Of a stretch of DNA of 64,000 nt, positions 48,551-56,643 are shown piece by piece (position 1 is the first letter of the stretch; each line of letters begins with the position of its first letter). The notes below the pieces were generated by a model. That model searched no databases. It was given only the letters and a program-made list of their open reading frames with translations, and was not told the DNA's origin. The stretch spans positions 124,001-188,000 of the forward strand of contig JAJZDI010000003.1 in the NCBI GenBank assembly GCA_021806045.1, written 5' to 3'. Origin of the DNA: Actinomycetes bacterium. GTDB lineage: Bacteria > Actinomycetota > Acidimicrobiia > Acidimicrobiales > RAAP-2. Position numbers and translations under genes: made by a program.

Positions 48551-49785
48551 GCGCGACCGCCGCAGGCAGGCTGCATACCAGCCGGCCGCTCGCCGTCGCC
48601 CTGTCGCGCGACGGGAGACTCCCACCCGGCGCCGACGAGGCCGCGTGTGAAGTGGGCGAGTCCGGCGGCACGGCCCTCGTCGTCGGGACCGGCGCCGGCG
48701 AGGCCGGACGCGCGCTCGCCGACCTGTTGGGCGGATCGGTGCCCGTCGCCACCGCCGAGACGGGTCCCGGCCTCCAGGCCGGCACCCTGGCGGCGTCCCT
48801 CGCACCCCTGTGCGCCACCTCGCCCCTGGTGGTGCTGCCGGCGTCGGCCGACGGACGCGACCTGGCCCCCCGGCTCGCCGCGCTGCTCGACCGGCCCCTG
48901 CTTTCCAGGGCCGTGCGCATCGCCGTCGAGGTGCCCGAGGCCCGAGCTGCCGATCCGGACGGGGCTGGCCGGTCCGGGCGGTCTGGCCGGTCCGGGCGGC
49001 CCGGCGACCCCGGCGAGCTCGGCACGACCGTTCGGATCCGGGCCGAGTTGACCCGGCTGGATGACCGGATCCTGGTGCCGGTGACCGTCGAGGGACCGGC
49101 GGTGGCCACCTTCGTACCCGGCTCCCGCGCCGTGACACCGATCTCCGGAGCGCACACCATTCCCGGAGCCGCCGACCGGGTGGCGAGCGCCGAGGGTGGG
49201 GCCACGACCTCGGCCACCGTCGTCGACCTCCCCGACGTGGCGGCCGTCCCCGACGTGGCGGGTATCCCCGACGTCGAGATCGAGGCGCTGCTCCCTCCCG
49301 ACCCGGCGACCATGGACCTGGCCGACGCCGGCCGGGTCCTCGGTGGCGGAGCCGGCCTGGTGCCTCCGGGGACCGACGACGCCACCGCAGTCCGGATCTT
49401 CGAGCTGTTGGCCGAGGTGGCCACGGCGCTGGGGGCGTCCGCAGGCGCGACCCGGGTGGCGACCGACGCCGGTTGGATCGACCATGACCGCCAGATCGGG
49501 ACCACCGGCGTGGCGGTCGACCCCGAACTGTACGTTGCATTCGGCATATCGGGCGCCTCCCAGCACGTCGGCGGTCTCGGCCATCCGCAGCACGTCGTCA
49601 GCGTCAACACCGACCCGTCGTGCCCGATGACCTCGATGGCCCGGCTCGGCGTGGTTGCCGACGCCCTCGGCACGCTGGTGGCCCTCGCCGGCCAGGTGGG
49701 CGTCGCCGTCCCACCCGCCATCGACCGGATCACAACCCCGGGTGGGAACGGGGGCGACCACGGGGACGGGGGCGACCGTGCCTGA
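48547..49785 (+). CDS. Mycofactocin-associated electron transfer flavoprotein alpha subunit (FixB-like)
   Basis: A 412-residue ETF-alpha-like protein. The C-terminal FAD-binding domain is well conserved: GASAGATRVATDAGWIDHDR, QIGTTGVAVDPELYVAFGISGASQH, VVSVNTDPSCPMTSMARLGVVAD. The N-terminal domain is divergent and has a low-complexity insertion (GRSGRSGRSGRPGDPGE). It should form a heterodimer with the ETF-beta-like product three genes on and carry electrons to the FixC-like dehydrogenase. GTG start overlaps the OYE 2 stop; the end overlaps fixC-like by 8 bp. Confidence 0.9.
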   Translation: MSATAAGRLHTSRPLAVALSRDGRLPPGADEAACEVGESGGTALVVGTGAGEAGRALADLLGGSVPVATAETGPGLQAGTLAASLAPLCATSPLVVLPASADGRDLAPRLAALLDRPLLSRAVRIAVEVPEARAADPDGAGRSGRSGRSGRPGDPGELGTTVRIRAELTRLDDRILVPVTVEGPAVATFVPGSRAVTPISGAHTIPGAADRVASAEGGATTSATVVDLPDVAAVPDVAGIPDVEIEALLPPDPATMDLADAGRVLGGGAGLVPPGTDDATAVRIFELLAEVATALGASAGATRVATDAGWIDHDRQIGTTGVAVDPELYVAFGISGASQHVGGLGHPQHVVSVNTDPSCPMTSMARLGVVADALGTLVALAGQVGVAVPPAIDRITTPGGNGGDHGDGGDRA

Positions 49786-51085
49786 ACCGGTGCTCGACGC
49801 CGTGGTGGTGGGGGCCGGTCCGGCAGGCGCCGCCGCCGCCCTGGCACTGGCGCGCGCCGGACGGTCCGTCGTCATGGTGGAGCGGGGCCCCTTCCCCGGA
49901 TCGAAGAACGTCTACGGCGGCGTCATCTACGCCAGGATCCTCGACGAGGTGGTCCCGTCGTGGTGGGAGGAGGTCCCGGCCGAACGATGGGTCGTGCGCC
50001 GATCGACCATGGTGGTCGACGGGGATCGGTCGCTCGCCATCGACTACCGGACCCCCACCTGGGGTGAGGCCCCCTACAACGGCATGACGGCGATCCGGGC
50101 CGAGTTCGACCGGTGGCTGGCGTCCAAGGCCACCGACGCCGGCGCCCGGCTGGTGACCTCGACGGTGGCGACCGGTCTCCTGCGCGACGAGCGGGGCGCC
50201 ATCTGCGGCGTACGGACCGATCGCCCCGACGGCGACCTGCGCGCCCGGGTGGTCGTCGCCTGTGACGGTGTGAACTCGTTCCTTGCGAAGGAGGCCGGGA
50301 TCCACCCCAAGGCCGACGCCGCCCACCACACGTTGGGGGTGAAGGAGGTGCGGTCCCTCGATCCCGACCGGATCGACGAGCGGTTCGGCGTCCCACGCGA
50401 CCACGGCGTCGACATCGAGATCCTGGGGTGCACCCGGGGGATCCCGGGCGGGGGCTTCCTCTACACGAACCGGGACACGGTCAGCATCGGCGTGGTCGTC
50501 TCCCTCACCGGGCTGGCTGCAGCAGGCGTCCGCCCCGAGGAACTGGTGGCCGACGTCCGGGAGCACCCGTCGGTCGCTCCCCTGCTGGCCGGGTCCGAGC
50601 TGGTGGAGTACGCAGCCCACCTGATCCCCGAGGGCGGTTACGACACCATGCCGGAGCTGGTCACCGACGGCATGGTGGTGGCCGGCGATGCGGCGGCGAT
50701 GACCCTGGCCGCCGGCATCTGGCTCGAGGGCGTGAACTTCGCCATCGGGTCCGGCCTGGCGGCTGGGCGGGCGGTGGACGCCGCCCTGCGGGCCGACGAC
50801 ACGTCCGCCGCCGGGCTGGCCCGCTACCGCCGGGAGCTCGAGTCCTCATTCGTCCTGGCCGACCACAAGCGGTTCCGCAAGGCACCGTCCCTGGTCCTTT
50901 CCGACCGGGTCCAGCAGCGCTACCCGGGGCTGGTCTGCGATCTCGTCGAGGGCCTCTTCACGGTGAACAACCCCGAGCCGAAGCCGGGAGGCGCGTCCTT
51001 CGCCCTGTCCGTCGCCCGCCGCAACGGCGTCCGCCTCCGCGAGCTGGCCGCTGACGCGTGGCGGGCGGCGAGGATCTTCGGATGA
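49778..51085 (+). CDS. FixC-like flavoprotein (ETF:quinone oxidoreductase family)
   Basis: A 435-residue FAD protein. The dinucleotide motif VVVGAGPAGAAAALALARAG opens the chain, and GSKNVYGGVIY is a FixC/ETF-QO signature. A conserved block GMVVAGDAAAMTLAAGIWLEGVNFAIGSGLAAG lies near 300, and the end LVEGLFTVNNPEPKPG is typical of FixC. It should take electrons from the ETF pair and, with the FixX-like ferredoxin, deliver them to quinone at the membrane. The GTG at 49778 lies 8 bp before the ETF-alpha stop. Confidence 0.92.
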   Translation: MPEPVLDAVVVGAGPAGAAAALALARAGRSVVMVERGPFPGSKNVYGGVIYARILDEVVPSWWEEVPAERWVVRRSTMVVDGDRSLAIDYRTPTWGEAPYNGMTAIRAEFDRWLASKATDAGARLVTSTVATGLLRDERGAICGVRTDRPDGDLRARVVVACDGVNSFLAKEAGIHPKADAAHHTLGVKEVRSLDPDRIDERFGVPRDHGVDIEILGCTRGIPGGGFLYTNRDTVSIGVVVSLTGLAAAGVRPEELVADVREHPSVAPLLAGSELVEYAAHLIPEGGYDTMPELVTDGMVVAGDAAAMTLAAGIWLEGVNFAIGSGLAAGRAVDAALRADDTSAAGLARYRRELESSFVLADHKRFRKAPSLVLSDRVQQRYPGLVCDLVEGLFTVNNPEPKPGGASFALSVARRNGVRLRELAADAWRAARIFG

Positions 51086-51411
51086 GCGCGGCCCCGGCCT
51101 CCGAGCAGCCCGGCGACGGCCATCGGCGACCCGAGGTCTCCTTCGAGACCCGCATGGCCACCGTGGAGTTCCGGGTGGGCTCCCGGCCCCACATCACCGT
51201 CGACGGGGACACGTGCCGGGGGTGCACCACCAAGGCGTGCGTCCATGCCTGCCCGGCCAACCTGTTCGCCCCCACGGCCGACGGGGGCATCCTCTTCAAC
51301 TACGAACAGTGCTTCGAGTGCGGCACCTGCTACATGATCTGCAACCACGAGGGCGCCATCACGTGGACGTACCCCGACGGAGGGCACGGCGTCGTGTTCC
51401 GGCGAGGATGA
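51082..51411 (+). CDS. FixX-like ferredoxin
   Basis: A 109-residue ferredoxin-like partner of FixC. Two Cys-rich motifs are visible: CRGCTTKACVHACP near 46-59 and CFECGTCYMICNHEG near 77-91. This matches FixX proteins, where one [4Fe-4S] cluster is usual, and the core ETVEFR-like opening (ATVEFRVGSRPHITVDGDTC) fits. The ATG overlaps the fixC-like stop (ATGA). In FixABCX systems FixX sits with FixC on the membrane side. Confidence 0.9.
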   Translation: MSAAPASEQPGDGHRRPEVSFETRMATVEFRVGSRPHITVDGDTCRGCTTKACVHACPANLFAPTADGGILFNYEQCFECGTCYMICNHEGAITWTYPDGGHGVVFRRG

Positions 51412-52433
51412 CGCCCGTGCACGCCGAGCACGGACGGGAGGGGCGGGGAGTGGTCGCCTGTGTCCGACCCGTCGACCTGCGGCCGACCGTCGACCCCCTC
51501 GATGGGACGGTGACCCGCGACGACCGGTCACCCGCCCTCGCTCCCCAAGAGGCGGCTGCCGTCGAGCATGCGCTCCGCATCGCCAAAGGGTGGGGCGTGA
51601 GCGTCCGGGTCATCGTGGGTGGGCCACAACCCGACCCCGCCTTCGTGGACGAGCTCGCTGCGCTCGGCGCCGGTGTCGAGGTCGTGTCGGGCCCCGATGG
51701 CGACCCGGAGGAGCTGGTGCCCGACGAACGCCTGGCGGCCGCACGCGTGGCCCGCGTCATCGAAGCAGGCGGGGGAGCCGACCTCGTCCTGTGCGGCGAC
51801 CGTTCCGCCGATCGGGGCACCGGTGCGTTCGGCGCCTTCCTCGCCCACGAGCTCGGCGTGGCCCAGGCACTCGGCCTCGTCTCGCTCGGGATCGACGGCG
51901 ACCACCTCACCGGCGAGCGGCGCCTCGAGGGCGGGTGGCGCGAGCGAGTCGTGGTGCGAGGGCCGGCCGTGTGCTCGGTCGAGGGAGGGCTGCGCCTGCG
52001 CCGCGCTCCCCTCGGCGCGCTGCTGGCCGCATCGGCTGCCACGCATCGACGGGTACCCGATGACGGTGACGCAGCCAGGGGTGCCGAGGCCGGCCGCGCA
52101 GCGCCGGGGCCGGGGCCGGGGACCGGATCGGCGGCGCTGGCCGTCCACGCCACCGAGCGGTCGCGGGAGAACGTCGCCGTGGGACCACCTCGTCCCCACC
52201 GAGCACGGGTCCATGTGGTGCCACCACCGGTGGGTGGCGCCCACGAACGCCTCCTCGCCCTGACCGGTGCCCTCACCGCCCACGATCCCCCGGCCCTGGT
52301 CGGGCCGGTCGGCGCCGGCGAGGCGGCTGCTGCCATCCTCGAGTACCTGGCACACCACGGCCACGCGCCGGAGGGGGACGGTCGTGCCCCCGAGCACCAC
52401 GGCCATGACCCCGTCGCGGAGGCCGCCCCATGA
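51408..52433 (+). CDS. Mycofactocin-associated electron transfer flavoprotein beta subunit (FixA-like)
   Basis: A 341-residue ETF-beta-like protein. N-terminal VVACVRPVDLRPTVDPLDGTV is the FixA start pattern; EAAAVEHALRIAKGWGVSVRVIVGG and GADLVLCGDRSADRGTGAFGAFLAHELGVAQALGLVSL are conserved in the family (DxxTGxxG-like AMP region). The C-terminal third is longer and Ala/Pro/His-rich compared with the usual ~260 residues. The ATG overlaps the fixX-like stop, and the stop overlaps mftE. It should pair with the ETF-alpha-like product. Confidence 0.88.
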   Translation: MTPVHAEHGREGRGVVACVRPVDLRPTVDPLDGTVTRDDRSPALAPQEAAAVEHALRIAKGWGVSVRVIVGGPQPDPAFVDELAALGAGVEVVSGPDGDPEELVPDERLAAARVARVIEAGGGADLVLCGDRSADRGTGAFGAFLAHELGVAQALGLVSLGIDGDHLTGERRLEGGWRERVVVRGPAVCSVEGGLRLRRAPLGALLAASAATHRRVPDDGDAARGAEAGRAAPGPGPGTGSAALAVHATERSRENVAVGPPRPHRARVHVVPPPVGGAHERLLALTGALTAHDPPALVGPVGAGEAAAAILEYLAHHGHAPEGDGRAPEHHGHDPVAEAAP

Positions 52434-53203
52434 TCGCCGTCGCCGACACCGTCTGGACCGAGATGGACCATGTGGGGCCCGACGCGCTCCTGGCCGTGCC
52501 GATCGGCTCGACCGAGCAACACGGCCCCCACCTCCCCCTCGGCACCGACACCCTGCTGGCCGTCGAGCTGTGCAATCGCCTGGCCGCTCGCGTTCCCGAA
52601 GTCCTCGTCGCACCGGCGATCACGTTCGGGGCCAGCGGAGAGCACGAGGGGTTCCCCGGGACCCTCTCGATCGGGACCATGGTCCTCGAATCGCTCGCCG
52701 TCGAACTGGCTCGCTCGGCGAGCAGGTGGGTCCAGCGGATCATCTTCGTGAACGGCCACGGCGGGAACGTCGATGCGCTGGCGCGGGCCGAGAGCCGACT
52801 CCGCTCCGAGGGGCGCGACGTGCTGGCGTGGACGGCCCGTTGGCGGACGCCGCGGGCGCACCGGGGCGTGGTCCCCGACGCGCACGCCGGTCGCACCGAG
52901 ACCTCGCTGGTCCTCGCGCTCCGTCCCGATCTCGTGCGCTCCCACGTCGCCACTGCGGGCGTGACCACCCCGCTCAGAGAACTGTGGCCCCAGCTCCGCG
53001 GCACCGGGGTCCGGGCGGTCAGCCCGAACGGCGTCCTCGGCGATCCCTCGGGTGCCTCGGCCGAGCTGGGGGCGGCCCTGGTGGACGAGGCCACCGCCCA
53101 CCTCATCGCAACTGTCGCCGAATGGCCACGGGACCGCACGGTGGCGGCCGGCTCTCCCGCCCAGCCGAACGCCGGTGCGAGGAGGACGGAGGTCGGGACG
53201 TGA
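52430..53203 (+). CDS. mftE: Mycofactocin peptidase, creatininase family
   Basis: A 257-residue metal-dependent amidohydrolase that frees the modified C-terminal dipeptide (AHDP precursor) from processed MftA. Metal and active-site motifs: PIGSTEQHGPHLPLGTDT (Glu, His, Asp) near 24-41, GEHEGFPGTLSIG, FVNGHGGN near 108, and DAHAGRTETS near 158. It starts at ATG with a 4-bp overlap to the ETF-beta-like gene. The C-terminal ~20 residues are Ala/Gly-rich. Confidence 0.95.
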   Translation: MIAVADTVWTEMDHVGPDALLAVPIGSTEQHGPHLPLGTDTLLAVELCNRLAARVPEVLVAPAITFGASGEHEGFPGTLSIGTMVLESLAVELARSASRWVQRIIFVNGHGGNVDALARAESRLRSEGRDVLAWTARWRTPRAHRGVVPDAHAGRTETSLVLALRPDLVRSHVATAGVTTPLRELWPQLRGTGVRAVSPNGVLGDPSGASAELGAALVDEATAHLIATVAEWPRDRTVAAGSPAQPNAGARRTEVGT

Positions 53204-54009
53204 CGGCGGCCGGCTCCGGGACGCCCGTCGCGGTGGTGACAGGTGCCGCCCGCGGCATCGGCGCCGCCGTCGTCACCGCGTTGGCCGGCGCCGGGTGGTC
53301 GGTGATCGCCGCCGACATCGCCACCGACGATCCCCGCCTCCCCTACCACCTGGGGACGCTCGACCAGCTCGACCACGTCGCCTCGAGCGCGTCAGCCGGG
53401 GGCGCCTCCGTCGTCCCGCTGGTCGCCGACACGTGCGACCCGGCAGCGCTCGGGCGGGCGGTCGACGAGGCGGAGCGCCGTTTCGGCGGCCTCGACGCGA
53501 TGGTGGCGGTGGCTGGCGTGGTCGGCGGCGGCGCACCGTTGTGGGAGATGGACGAGGGCGCGCTGCGGGCGGTGGTCGAGATCGACCTCGTCGGGCCGAT
53601 CGTCGCCGCCCGGGTCGCGGTGCCCGCCCTCCTGCGCCGGCCGGTCCCCCGACAGGGACGGTTCATCGCCATCGCCTCGACGGCGGCGACCAGGGGCATG
53701 CCCGGGCTCGCCGCCTACGGCGCGGCCAAGGCGGGGGTGACCGGGCTGGTCCGGGGCCTGGCCGCCGACCTGCGCGGCACGGGGGTGACAGCCAATGCCG
53801 TCAGTCCCGGCTCCACCGACACGGCGGGACTGGCCGAGAGCGCCCGCCTCTACGGGCTCACCTCACCGCAGGCGTTCGCCGCCCAGCAGCCCATCGAACG
53901 GTTGCTCGCGCCGGAGGAGATCGCGGCCGCCGTCCTGTGGCTCGCCGGCCCCGACGCGGGCGGGGTCACCGGGGCCACGTTCGCCGTCGACGGCGGCCTG
54001 GCTCTGTGA
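53200..54009 (+). CDS. SDR-family oxidoreductase, mycofactocin system
   Basis: A 269-residue SDR lying between mftE and mftF. Motifs: TGAARGIG near 15, VAGVVGGG instead of the usual NNAG, a Ser in IASTAAT and AYGAAKAG near 170. It has a short insertion DDPRLPYHLGTLDQLDHV after strand 2, like other mycofactocin-linked SDRs. Position suggests a biosynthetic or closely associated role, as for the mycofactocin-biosynthesis SDR group. GTG start, GTGA overlaps on both sides. Confidence 0.87.
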   Translation: MTAAGSGTPVAVVTGAARGIGAAVVTALAGAGWSVIAADIATDDPRLPYHLGTLDQLDHVASSASAGGASVVPLVADTCDPAALGRAVDEAERRFGGLDAMVAVAGVVGGGAPLWEMDEGALRAVVEIDLVGPIVAARVAVPALLRRPVPRQGRFIAIASTAATRGMPGLAAYGAAKAGVTGLVRGLAADLRGTGVTANAVSPGSTDTAGLAESARLYGLTSPQAFAAQQPIERLLAPEEIAAAVLWLAGPDAGGVTGATFAVDGGLAL

Positions 54010-55544
54010 CGCCCCGGCCGGATCCTCCCCGGCTGGTGCTCGACCCGACACTCCGTGCCTTCGAGGCGCCCGATGGCGGGATCGTCCTGGCCGGTGGCCG
54101 GCCGGGGCGGCTGCTGCGCCTGAGCCGGACTGGAACCGCCGCCTTCCGCCGCCTGGTGAGCGCCTCGACGGAACGGGGACAGCGGCCCGGCGGCAGCGGA
54201 ACCGGCAGCGGAACCGGCAGGGCCGACGACCAGCTGGGGCGCACCCGTGTCGACGACCAGCTGGCAGCACGGCTGGTCGGGGCGGGCATGGCCCACCCCA
54301 GACCACCCCGGGCGGTCGCCACCGACGGTCGGGTCACCGTGGTCGTCCCGGCACGGGACCGGCCGGGCGACCTGGACCGGTGCCTGGGGGCCCTCGGGGC
54401 GGGTATCCCGGTGATCGTGGTCGACGACGGTTCGGACGACCCCATGGCGATCGCGGACGTGTGCCGGAGACACGGCGCCCGGGTCGTGCGCAGGGAGCAG
54501 GCGGGCGGGCCGGCGGCGGCCCGGAACGCCGGCTGGGACGCGGCGGGCAGCGAGCTGGTCGCGTTCGTCGACAGCGACTGCATGGTGACCGAGGGCTGGT
54601 TGGGCGATCTGGCCGGATGGTTCGACGACGATGCCGTGGCCGCGGTCGCCCCGCGGGTACGCCCCCTGCCACCCGCCGGCCGGCGCACCGTGCTGGCTCG
54701 ATTCGGCGAGCGGCACGGTCCACTCGATCTGGGCGACCGGCCCAGCCCGGTCGGGCCCGGCCGCGCCGTCGCCTACGTTCCCACCACCACGCTCGTCGTC
54801 CGGCGCGACCTGCACTGGTTCCGCTTCGACCCGTCCCTCCGCTTCGGCGAGGACGTCGACCTGGTGTGGCGGTTGGTCGAGGCCGGCCACGTCGTCCGCT
54901 ACGACCCCTCCGTCGTCGTCCATCATCGGGAGCCGGACACCTGGGGATCCACCTTGGCCCGCCGCTTCCGCTACGGGACGAGCGCGGCCGCCCTGGCCCG
55001 CCGGCACGAGGGACGGCCAGCGGCGGCCGAGGTCCAACCGGTCCCGGCCGTCATCGCCGGGCTGGTGCTGACCGGTGCGCCGGCAGGGGCGCTGGCGGTC
55101 GCGACACTGGCGACCATCCGGCTGGCCGGGCGCGTCCGTCCGTTCGGCATCCCGGCGACGGTGGCGGGAGGATGGGTGGCCGCCGGTGCCTGGTGGACCC
55201 TGGTCGGCCTGGGACGGGCCGCCACCATGCTGGCGTCCCCCCTGCTGGTGGCGGCCGCCGGCGGGCGGTGGGCCGGCCGGCGGGGACGGCGTGCCGCCTG
55301 GGTGCTGCTGCTCGCCGCCCCGCTCGCCGACTGGTGGCGCCTCCGGCCCGATCTGGACCCGGCACGCTGGACGCTCGCGTCCATCGCCGATGACGCCGCC
55401 TACGGCCTCGGCGTCTGGGCGGGATGCCTCAGGCACCGGACGCTGTCGCCGCTCCGGGTGCGGCGGGACCGCAGCGGGCAGGAACGGGTTGACCGCGGAT
55501 CCCCGCCACCTGACACGGTGGCCGGCCGCAAAGATGGTCCCTGA
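54006..55544 (+). CDS. mftF: Mycofactocin glycosyltransferase
   Basis: A 512-residue GT2-family transferase that adds the oligoglucose chain of mycofactocin. The N-terminal ~100 residues resemble a PqqD-like fold (LVLDPTLRAF ... GGRPGRLLRLSRTGTAAFRRL), with a Gly/Thr-rich insert. The GT-A domain starts VTVVVPARDRPGDLDRCLGAL; VVDDGSDDP and DSDCMV (DxD) bind UDP-sugar and metal; FGEDVDLVWRLVEAGHVVRYDP follows. C-terminal helices (about 345-460) suggest membrane association. Last gene of the operon; GTG start overlaps the SDR stop. Confidence 0.95.
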   Translation: MTPRPDPPRLVLDPTLRAFEAPDGGIVLAGGRPGRLLRLSRTGTAAFRRLVSASTERGQRPGGSGTGSGTGRADDQLGRTRVDDQLAARLVGAGMAHPRPPRAVATDGRVTVVVPARDRPGDLDRCLGALGAGIPVIVVDDGSDDPMAIADVCRRHGARVVRREQAGGPAAARNAGWDAAGSELVAFVDSDCMVTEGWLGDLAGWFDDDAVAAVAPRVRPLPPAGRRTVLARFGERHGPLDLGDRPSPVGPGRAVAYVPTTTLVVRRDLHWFRFDPSLRFGEDVDLVWRLVEAGHVVRYDPSVVVHHREPDTWGSTLARRFRYGTSAAALARRHEGRPAAAEVQPVPAVIAGLVLTGAPAGALAVATLATIRLAGRVRPFGIPATVAGGWVAAGAWWTLVGLGRAATMLASPLLVAAAGGRWAGRRGRRAAWVLLLAAPLADWWRLRPDLDPARWTLASIADDAAYGLGVWAGCLRHRTLSPLRVRRDRSGQERVDRGSPPPDTVAGRKDGP

Positions 55545-55919
55545 CCTGGGGTGTTTGCAAAAGTTCACTACACTGCCACTGCAACGACTATCCTTGTGAA
55601 CGCGCACACGACCTGACCGCCCTCCGTGCCGACGTGCACGGGCGAGCGTGCGGAGGGTCGGGACCGGCCACGACCGGGATGTGCCATCCACCGGCGCCAC
55701 GCCGCCTGTCGCAGCGCAGCGCCCTGCCTCTACTCCCGAACTCTGGAGAGACCGCACAGGACCACACCCTGGGCACCACCAACCGGCCGCACACCCTTTG
55801 GCGATACGCCAGGACGGACGACGCCTTCCCGCTCGCCGTCCGGGGACCGCATGCAAGGGCCGGAGCCCGCCAACACCGAGCAGAGGAAGGCGCATCAGCG
55901 CCCTACGAAGGGAGGTGCC
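55545..55919. other. Long 5' leader region of the Rpf-like gene
   Basis: About 375 bp. Its left end is AT-richer: ttcact and tatcct about 19 bp apart (55569-55599) could be a promoter. An inverted repeat CCCTCCG/CGGAGGG (about 55618-55655) follows. Leaders of rpf genes in actinobacteria often carry a c-di-AMP (ydaO) riboswitch; I looked for its conserved segments and did not find them. Otherwise nothing was recognised. Confidence 0.45.
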
Positions 55920-56519
55920 ATGCGGACCCGCATCGCACTTGCGTCGGCAGCCGCCGCCGCATCCATCATCGCCGGGAACACCGCCAACGCGGTGCCCCGT
56001 TCGCCGGCGCGCACCAGTGCGCCGGCCGCCCGCCTCGTGCGGGCAACCGCCCCGTTCCCACGTCCACGCGCCGGGCACGCCCGGGTGGTGACGCCACACC
56101 CGTTGACCGCAGCCAACGCGCTCGATGCCGGGCTGTCGATCGGGCCCGTCGCCAGCGCCCTGGGCCTCGAACTGTTCGCGCCCCTCGGCACGCGGACCAC
56201 ATCAGCCACGTCGCCCGCGCCAGCTCCGCTGCCTCGCCCGGTGCCGGCGGTGGCGCCACCACCGGTTCCCGTCACCGACTCGACCAGCACCAACACGGCC
56301 GATTGGGCGTGCATCCGCGTCCACGAGTCGGGCGACCGGTACAACAGCGCCTCGGCGCCGTCCGGTGCCTACGGGATCATCGAGATCACGTGGGAGTCCT
56401 TCGGCCACTACGGCTGGCCCTACGAGGCGCCCGCAGCCGAGCAGGACGCGCTCGCCCTCGAGCTCTACCACCTGTACGGCTGGGCACCGTGGAGCAGCCG
56501 GTGGGCATGCGGCCTGTGA
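55920..56519 (+). CDS. Secreted Rpf/lysozyme-like muralytic protein
   Basis: A 199-residue secreted protein. The signal peptide is RTRIALASAAAAASIIAGNTANA; a Pro/Ala/Thr-rich linker spans about 25-125. The C-terminal ~70 residues (WACIRVHESGDRYNSASAPSGAYGII) match the resuscitation-promoting-factor/transglycosylase pattern, with the likely catalytic Glu in HESG and two Cys that could form the domain disulfide. It would cleave peptidoglycan. The ATG at 55920 has a strong ribosome site (GGGAGG, 4-nt spacing). Confidence 0.85.
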   Translation: MRTRIALASAAAAASIIAGNTANAVPRSPARTSAPAARLVRATAPFPRPRAGHARVVTPHPLTAANALDAGLSIGPVASALGLELFAPLGTRTTSATSPAPAPLPRPVPAVAPPPVPVTDSTSTNTADWACIRVHESGDRYNSASAPSGAYGIIEITWESFGHYGWPYEAPAAEQDALALELYHLYGWAPWSSRWACGL

Positions 56520-56643
56520 GCGTGACGACCGCCAGCGGCACGGCAGCGCCGTAGGCGCGTCAGGTGACGGTGCGCCGGGCCACCGGCGCCAGTCACGTTG
56601 CCGGACACGTCCATCTGCGACCGGCGGTGTTTAGAGTGCAGTC

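Noticed and set aside
53200-54009. This SDR as a hidden MftD
   Set aside because: MftD is an FMN-dependent lactate-dehydrogenase-like TIM barrel; this protein has the SDR Rossmann motifs and no such barrel.
55545-55919. ydaO c-di-AMP riboswitch before the Rpf-like gene
   Set aside because: Conserved segments of the motif could not be matched; only the context suggested it.
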